Part shown: positions 56,768 through 64,000 of the stretch, one piece after another
Position numbering within the stretch: the stretch's first letter is position 1
How the letters are laid out: the number at the start of each line of letters is the position of its first letter
Source of the DNA: Anoplolepis gracilipes
Lineage: Eukaryota > Arthropoda > Insecta > Hymenoptera > Formicidae
NCBI RefSeq assembly: GCF_047496725.1
Contig: NC_132981.1
Location: 1,446,001 to 1,510,000 of the forward strand
Direction: 5' to 3'
DNA: 64,000 nucleotides
Made by a program: the position numbers and the translations under genes
The notes under the pieces: model-generated
The model's database searches: none
Told to the model about the DNA's origin: nothing
The model's input: only the letters and a program-made list of their open reading frames with translations

Positions 56768-57268
56768 GATCGCTTTATATGGTATATTATGTTATAATTA
56801 CAAGAGTTTGTATAATATGTATCGAGAATATTAAATGACATTTTAAATAATGTGGTTTAAAGTAAAATGTTTCATTTTTTTTATATTTTTATCATTTAAT
56901 AAACGTTTATGAAAATTCCACAAAATGACAATCTGAATGATATATATTTAGTTTTTCTCAACCGTAACATTTGCTTTGTAATTGGAGTTTGTTCGAATGT
57001 TTGAAAATCGTAATAGCAAGAATATAGCATACCTTTTCTAGGTTCTTCATCTCTTGACCTTCCTCCTGACGTGCCTGGAACTATTAGAAAAATAATTTTT
57101 GTTATTTATATCACTTTAAATAGATAATATATTATAGACCGTGTCACCATAATTATATTGTGGCGTCTAATAAAAATGATATGTTTTTTTATTTTATTAT
57201 AGAATGACTTATAAATGTTGTTATAAAAAATCGTTTATAAAATTCGTTAATTAGTGTCTATTATACAT

Positions 57269-57322
<54 letters not shown>

Positions 57323-57885
57323 TGTTATTTTTGATTTTATTTTTATAAGAAAATACTTTTATATTTAATTTAAGAATAATAGACACTAATTAACGAATTT
57401 TATAAACAATTTTTCATAACGAAATTTATAAGTCATTCTATAATAAAATAAAAAAACATATCTTTTTTATTAGACGCCACAATATAATTATGATAACACG
57501 GTCTATAATATATTATCTATCTAAAATAACATAAATAACAAAAATTATTTTTCTAATAATTTCAGGCACGTCAGGAGCAAGGTCAAGAGATGAAGAACCT
57601 AGGAGAGGTATGCTATATTCTTGCTATTACGATGACTTTCAAATATTCAAACAAACTCCAATTACACAAAGCAATATGACACGGTTGAGAAAAACTAAAT
57701 ATGTATCATTCAGATTGTTATTTTGTGGCATTTTCATAAACGTTTATAAATGATAAAAATATGAAAAAAATAAAACATATTTTACTTTAAACCACATTAT
57801 TTAAAATGTCATATAATGTTCTCGATACATATTATACAAATTCTTGTAATTATAACATATAATATACCATATAAAGTGATATAAA
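56768..57885. repeat. 1.1-kb palindrome around a TA microsatellite
   Basis: The left arm (56768-57270) and right arm (57330-57885) are inverted copies, from the GTATCGAGAA/TTCTCGATAC region inward to AGTGTCTATTAT/ATAATAGACACT next to (TA)n. Each arm contains the exon-like GCACGTCAGGAGCAAGGTCA segment, so the exon exists in both orientations. Confidence 0.85.
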
Positions 57886-58830
57886 TTTTAAAACATTGTT
57901 TTATTTTTGGCGGTTTCAGACACACCAAGAAAGGCTATAGCCGGACAAGATGGTGAAAATGCCTCTCGCTTCAAATGGTGGAAAAATATAAAAATTATGA
58001 TAATCTCTCCGAAAAAACATTTTTGACAAGATTTTATAAAAAATCGTTTATAAAATTCGTTAATTAGTGTCTATTATATATACACATATATATATATATA
58101 TATATATCTTGTACTTTTTCCTTTTATTTTTATAAGAAAATACTTTTATATTTAATTTAAGAATAATAGACACTAATTAACTAATTTTATAAACAATTTT
58201 TCATAACGAAATTTATAAGTCATTCTATAATAAAATAAAAAAACATATCTTTTTTATTAGACGCCACAATATAATTATGATGACACGGTCTATAATATAT
58301 TATCTATCTAAAATAATATAAATAACAAAAATTATTTTTCTAATAATTCCAGGCACGTCAGGAGCAAGGTCAAGAGATGAAGAACCTAGGAGAGGTATGC
58401 TATATTCTTGCTATTACGATGACTTTCAAATATTCAAACAAACTCCAATTACACAAAGCAATATGTCACGGTTGAGAAAAACTAAATATGTATCATTCAG
58501 ATTGTTATTTTGTGGCATTTTCATAAACGTTTATAAATGATAAAAATATGAAAAAAATAAAACATATTTTACTTTAAACCACATTATTTAAAATGTCATA
58601 TAATGTTCTCGATACATATTATACAAACTCTTGTAATTATAACATATAATATACCATATAAAGTGATATAAATTTTAAAACATTGTTTTATTTTTGGCGG
58701 TTTCAGACACACCAAGAAAGGCTATAGCCGGACAAGATGGTGAAAATGCCCCTCGCTTCAAATGGTGGAAAAGTATAAAAATTATGATAATCTCTCCGAA
58801 AAAACATTTTTGACAAGATTTTTACCCTCC
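57215..58830 (+). repeat. Tandem duplication of about 815 bp carrying two exon-like blocks
   Basis: 57215-58030 and 58035-58830 are direct copies. Each contains an exon-like GCACGTCAGGAGCAAGGTCA (after TTTCAG or TTCCAG, before GTATGC; sense GTSGARSRDEEPRR) and, some 300 bp on, a second after GGTTTCAG (ACACCAAGAAAGGCTATAGC; sense TPRKAIAGQDGENA.RFKWWK). The phase suggests they can be joined. The second copy differs at a few bases, including in the microsatellite length. I do not recognise the protein. Confidence 0.65.
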
Positions 58831-59194
58831 CTGCCCCCATCCTTCTATCTGCAGAATAAAAAATCTGTTTTTTTGAATTTTATTTTATTTCTCAACAAGT
58901 TGTTATCGCACTTAAATGTAGCTCTGAGAAGTTTTAGAGACAAATAAGATTATTTGACACAATTTTTGTTTTAATTTATTGACGCTAAATTTAAGCTGAA
59001 AAAAATTGTTTAATATTTCAAAAAAATATTTCCCTATTTTTTAATAAAGGTGACGTCTTGAAAAAATTCTCAATTGTAGAGATAGAAATGCTAAATATTT
59101 CAGAATTTTTTCAGATTTTTTTGAGTGGTGCGCCATATTGAAAAAAATTAAATGCCTTATATTTTAGCTATTTTTTACATATAAACGCATGTAA
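58831..59194. other. AT-rich, no gene
   Basis: Nothing is recognised in this stretch. Confidence 0.45.
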
Positions 59195-59830
59195 ACCTTC
59201 ATTTATGTACAAATTCGTTTAAATATATATCTTTTAATGATTATAGGACGTGCCACGTGTGTGAATAGTATAGTTAACTTTTAAATAGTTTTAAAGTATT
59301 TTGTGTTAAGCACTGGCAAAATTAATAAGTGGCTAAAGTGGAGTGGAGGAGGAGGGTAAATGGAGAGGAGCAAGAAAAGGCATGGAAATATGAAGTGAAA
59401 AGATGAGAGAGGATGACGTGGGAGAATTGATGATGGGAAGAAGAACGAGACAGTGAGTGGAGCGAGGAAGAGAGAGGACGGGGAGCAGAAGAAGTGAAAC
59501 GAAGAAGATCCCCCCGAAGGGAGAAGGGCCAGGAAAAGGGAGAAAGAAAAAGACTGTCCCTTAAAGAGAAAAACGAAGAAGTGAAACCAAGAAGATCCCC
59601 CAAAGAGAGAAGGGCCAGAAAGAGGGAGAAAGAAAAAGACTGTCCCTTAAAGAGAAAAACGAAGAAGTGAAACCAAGATGTTCCCCCCGAAGGGAGAAGG
59701 GCCAGGAAGAGGCAGAAAGAATTTCGTAAAAAAAATTTGATCGGTTAAAATTAAAAATTAAAAACAGTGCGTGAATCTCGTTCTCGTGCTAAATCATTTT
59801 TTTTCTGTAGGAAACAGCCTGGCTGCTGGT
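59195..59830 (+). mobile_element. Retroposon-like repeat, copy 2, with 101-bp tandem units
   Basis: The stretch shares its order of segments with 39362-41340. At 59498-59730 a unit of about 101 bp (GAAGAAGTGAAACCAAGA.GATCCCC, AGACTGTCCCTTAAAGAG) repeats two to three times. The purine bias is strong and no ORF is meaningful. Confidence 0.55.
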
Positions 59831-60174
59831 ACCGAATCTAAGGCAAAGAGTAAAAAGAAACAGGAGGGAACATATGGCTCGAGCTAAACGGACGGAAATG
59901 CCTATATATACCAGCATAAAAGTGGACACTAAAAATTAGAATAATGAATTACTAGAAATAGGAAATAAAAATAAATTGAAAACATCAAATAAAATATTAG
60001 AAAATTCAATACATAACGTTTGCAAAGCATTTTCAAAGAGTATAAAATTTGAGAAAGAAAAATTTTTAATTTAAAAGATATTTTGTCGAAAAATGTATAT
60101 AGACAAACTCTTTTATAAATAAGTCATTATGATGGACTTTTCACAAGATATCAATCATTAATGTGCCATTAATT
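59831..60174. other. AT-rich, no gene
   Basis: Nothing is recognised between the retroposon-like repeat and the transposon gene 1 remnant. Confidence 0.4.
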
Positions 60175-61800
60175 GATATTCATCTTTTGAATTTGAATAT
60201 CAGGTAAGTACATATTAGGTACTCTGTACATCTTTTATTATAATTTGTGTATATTTTAATGTTTATTTCATATTATCAAATGAGAGATCATATAAAATCT
60301 CTTTAAAAGATCATTCAGAAACGATTTTGAACAAACTTCTCATAATATCGTACAACTCTTTCCACATGACAGCAAAGAAACATATTTTGTTGTTTTCCCC
60401 AATTCGCAAAAAGACTTTGAGAAAAATAAAGCAAGAATTTCACAAAGAAAATTAGTAGATTTCATAATGATATAAAATTCATTAATTCTACTAACTACTT
60501 AAGAAAATAAATCAAGCTGAACAAAACATTTTCACTAACGCAGGTATTTGTATACAAAATTTGAATTCAAAATTATTTAGAAACATCTATAAAATATTGA
60601 ATTGCAGTTTGTTTCGAAATTCTTTTAAACATTGTAAAATTTGTATACGGACTTAGAAATTACGGAACAATACAGGATTTGATTAATTTATAATTGACAT
60701 TCTAAGGATGAAGTAATTAAAAAGTGCGACGAGTTATATGAGTTACGTTTAAATGATTGCACGATACAAATTATAAAATGTATTAATAATATAATAAAAA
60801 AGTAGTTGATATTGACTTCTAATTTCGGATATGTATTGGTAATAATATACTTAAGTTAAAAATATTAATCATGAAAGTGTAGAAATTCCGAATTTATATT
60901 ATTAAATTGCATTCATATATGAAATGAGTAGCTGATTAATTTTTTTGCACATATTTAGATCAAAAGAGATTTTGATAGAATATCTGGGAAATATCTGGGA
61001 TGCAAAAATAGATTAATTGCATCATGGATTTTTAAAAAATTTACAAGCTTTTAAAAAACAATTTGTCAACAGGAGATCAACTCAATGAGATTCTCATGCA
61101 ATCGGAATCTGTGAATATAGGTAAATGATTACATTTTTTTTTGCTCAGATATTAATATTTATCTATTGAAAGGTGATTGTTATATGTTTTCAAATATTTG
61201 ATATAATAACTTTATAGATAGTAAAACGGTTCTTTAGATTTGGATCTTAATAGTTATTTTAGCTCTTAAATCAACGAAAATTAGTGTAAAATCTTCAGAT
61301 CGCAGAAGAGTGTGGAAACCTACAGTTTCTGAAAGCCGAGATGACATTCTTGTGCATTGCAAAATTAGTTCGATAATATATGTTTGTTATCAATATTTGT
61401 AGTTAAGAGATAATAATTGTAATAATTTTTATGTTAGTAAAATGCAATTTAATATTTTTTTAATATCTCTTTTTTTTAGATACCAGGAGATATTGAACAA
61501 ATCTGTATTAATGAACAAAACAAAATGTCCCAAATGAACAATGCAGCCGTTTATTATTATTGTTGGATCCGAAATAACTTTAATCGAAAAAGTATATGTG
61601 CGTTTCGATAAAATAATATATAAAATGTCATTTGTATTAAAGACCGTTTTGACGTACTTTTTAAAATATTTATCATTTTCAACATATGTTAGCCGAACAA
61701 ATATGAGAATTTTTGGTATTTAATTCAATGGAGCATTTATGAATGTTTTACAAGATAAGGATGGCTGAGGATGGCTTGAAAAATCAAGCCAAAACGTATA
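60175..61800 (+). pseudogene. Remnant of transposon gene 1, second copy
   Basis: From 60590 it matches 34860-36060 at about 95 percent by eye, including the exon-like QPFIIIVGSEITLIEKVYVR at 61541 and VWKPTVSESRDDILVHCK near 61310. The block 60210-60580 is absent from the 34.8-kb copy, which jumps from ATTGATATTCATCTTT directly to TGAATTGCAGTTTG. It is therefore the longer copy. Stops and missing exons persist. Confidence 0.6.
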
Positions 61801-62780
61801 CGTATCTTATATATAGACCTGTCTTATATCGTGTATTTATATGTTTTTTCAGTATCACTTATTCTTTCAACATAACTACGCTTTTATATCATATTTTGCT
61901 TTCAGCATAACATCGGTATGATATAGAAAAAATATGTTGAGTGACAGATGATTGGTGCAGCTACTACCAAATCTCTTTATCCTCACCTGTACAATGCACA
62001 CCTCGTGGCTTGGAAACCTCCGAGAAATGCTTATCGAAAAAAGGAGAACATTTGAGAGAGGAATTAGCTCATACACATAAGAAAGACATTACGTTTAGCA
62101 TAACGTTAATAACTTCTTGTACTTGTGAAAAAAATGTCAACTCTTTAATCCGACAAATTAACGACCGATATTTAGTTTATCTTTTATATTTCTAAACCGA
62201 TAACACTAATTTTAGGTTACGATCTGACTTGCGAATATAATTAACTCTAGAATTTATTATGTCGATTAATTTTTCATAAAATTACGCTGAAGAGGATCCG
62301 AACCCGGATCGAAACGTTCGTATTCTTTTCCAATGTTATGTAATAATTCCTGTTCTTTTTTAATATTGTCTAATAATTCAATAATGTATTAAATATCAAT
62401 ATAGTTTCGTAACATACAATTAGAATCTTAAATACAACCCACACACTAAATAAAGTTCCTTGCTTCTATTGCCTCTATACTTTCTTTATTTAATTACGAA
62501 GGAGCTCACACTCAATTTGTTATATGTTTTTATTTTCGGATTTTCATTATGTATTTTTGATATCCTTCAATATGTACGATTTCGTTATAATTTAAGTCAT
62601 TAACGTTTACTGTGTACACCACTTAATTATCAGTGTTATGACTACATTTAATTTAAAGTACTTATCAAACTTCATTTTTATTATGTTTATTTTTTCTCTG
62701 CTTTTAACAATGTATTAAATTACCTTATTATTTACATTATACGTTAACCGCTCATTTATTGCCTTCTACCACGTCTTCCT
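61801..62780. other. No gene supported
   Basis: A frame at 61941-62195 (TPRGLETSEKCLSKKGEHLR) has no family I can name. The rest is AT-rich. Confidence 0.35.
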
Positions 62781-62784
62781 TTTA

Positions 62785-63230
62785 CAAGATATTTTATGTC
62801 AAAATATTGTAACTTTTGAGCCTCATACCTCGAAACGGACTTAATGAAAAAATACTTTATTATAGTGTTTTGAAAAGCGCAAGGTAAGCTACAAGAATGT
62901 GCAATGAAAAAAGGAGGGTTCCATTTAAGAAATTAAAGGTGACCTTTATATGACCTTCAAACAATTAAAAAACCGTTAAGAATCGCTCTCTCATAAATAA
63001 TAATAAATGATACAATAACTGCTGTAGAGAGCAAGAGCACAAAACAAAATAAATTAAAATAGACGTTTTAGAAACAACGAATCGTATAATTCAAAACTTT
63101 AAGATGTAAATATGAAGATAATTAGTGCAAAACATAATAAAACAATTATTCAAGATCAAATCAGTGGCGTCATCTTATATCCCCCCTTGAAACCATACAA
63201 CTTTTATTTAAAACATTTTTTTCTAACTTT
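62785..63230. mobile_element. Diverged single arm of the 865-bp foldback MITE, with an insertion
   Basis: ATTTTATGTCAAAATATTGT and AGCTACAAGAATGTG match the right arm of 1502-2366 (2060-2190), and TGAAACCATACAACTTTTAT near 63189 matches 2275-2295. Between them about 175 bp (about 62966-63140) are foreign. No target duplication is evident. Only one arm is present. Confidence 0.65.
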
Positions 63231-63289
63231 TTCATGCTTACACGTTTTAAGACTGTTTCGGATATATAAATAAAAAAAATATTTTTTAG

Positions 63290-63660
63290 TATCTAACAAG
63301 AAGAAAATGCGCAAGTCAACAACCAAACAACCTTGTCTTTGTGGCAAAAATTTTGAAGATACCAGCCAATACATAGATCACGTAAAAAAATATTCCACAG
63401 GTTGGTAAAAATTGCTTTTTTTATTATGTGTTTTTCATGCTTACATGTTTTAAGACTGTTATACATATAATAACAACAAAAAGCTATCAAAATTAAAACA
63501 AAAAACATTTTTTACGTTTATACTGTTTGGAAAATAAAATATAAATAAATCTGTGTTATAAGAAGAATTAAAATATCAAAAAATAAAATTAATATATATG
63601 TGTATATATATATATATTTATTGTAAACATGTTACAATATTGTAGTATAAATTTATACAC

Positions 63661-63717
<57 letters not shown>

Positions 63718-63895
63718 ATATAATATATAATTTATTTAAAGTGGTATAAATAAAAAAAATATTTTTTAGCGTCTAACAATAAAAATAAAATTTCTGAGTC
63801 AACAAAGTCAAGTACAAAGCATGTGTGTCAATGTGGCGAAGAATTCAATGATGTCTGCAAATACATTGACCACGCGAACAAATGTGTTTCATAGG
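63290..63895 (+). CDS. Tandemly duplicated zinc-finger exon
   Basis: Two exon-like blocks (63290-63401 and 63770-63893) each follow ATTTTTTAG and precede GTTGGTAAAAATTGC. They encode SNKKKMRKSTTKQPCLCGKN with FEDTSQYIDHVKKYS, and SNNKNKISESTKSSTKHVCQ with CGEEFNDVCKYIDHANKCVS. Cys-x-Cys-x12-His-x3/4-Cys suggests a compact zinc finger, which the first copy has lost at its last Cys (Tyr-Ser instead). The second block ends in TAG. The flanking introns are also similar, so the unit duplicated as an exon plus intron. The rest of the gene would lie upstream or beyond the window. Confidence 0.5.
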
Positions 63896-64000
63896 TTGGT
63901 AAAAATTGCTTTTTCTTTTTATTATATGTTCTCTTTATCATGTAAAATATCAAAAAATAAAATTAATATATATATATATATATGTCTTTGGTATAATTCA

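Overview
This is AT-rich nuclear DNA of an insect, most likely a hymenopteran and perhaps an ant. That is inferred from spliceosomal introns, pieces of insect host genes (fatty acid synthase, CLASP, EcKinase) and transposon families; no diagnostic host locus is complete. Almost everything here is mobile-element DNA and pseudogenes. I see no tRNA, rRNA or CRISPR.

1-9.1 kb: MITEs and foldback elements, a dispersed repeat that recurs at 33.3-34.8 kb, the last exons of a fatty acid synthase gene (minus strand) with a 1.45-kb foldback element in an intron, and a tRNA-derived SINE.

9.1-23.2 kb is the most interesting part. Two virus-like (Polinton/Maverick-type) gene clusters lie back to back. Cluster A (9.1-17.0 kb, minus strand) encodes an FtsK/A32-type packaging ATPase, a small basic protein, a conserved unknown protein, a chromodomain retroviral-type integrase, a penton-like minor capsid protein, a pVI/core-like basic protein, a major capsid protein, a conserved unknown protein and an adenain-type protease. 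I see no DNA polymerase B. Most genes have stops or frameshifts; the minor capsid and protease frames are open. Cluster B (17.4-20.9 kb, plus strand) has a second, very divergent set in the same order (minor capsid, small ORF, major capsid, the same conserved unknown), followed by a gene with a clean 79-bp intron and another unknown ORF. Two more unknown ORFs (21.8-22.5 kb, minus) and repeated promoter-like modules follow. Cluster B is much less decayed and is the best candidate for an undescribed lineage.

23.4-31.0 kb: a two-gene transposon (multi-exon gene 1, zinc-finger transposase-like gene 2), then an endogenous retrovirus remnant made of a baculovirus-F-like envelope gene, a polypurine tract and a 3' LTR.

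31-64 kb: a graveyard of element fragments (YqaJ recombinase, BED finger, mariner, pogo-like, transposase-domain genes, MITEs), several present twice, with pseudogene pieces of CLASP and two copies of an EcKinase gene. The right end holds large palindromes, a duplicated exon block and a tandemly duplicated zinc-finger exon.
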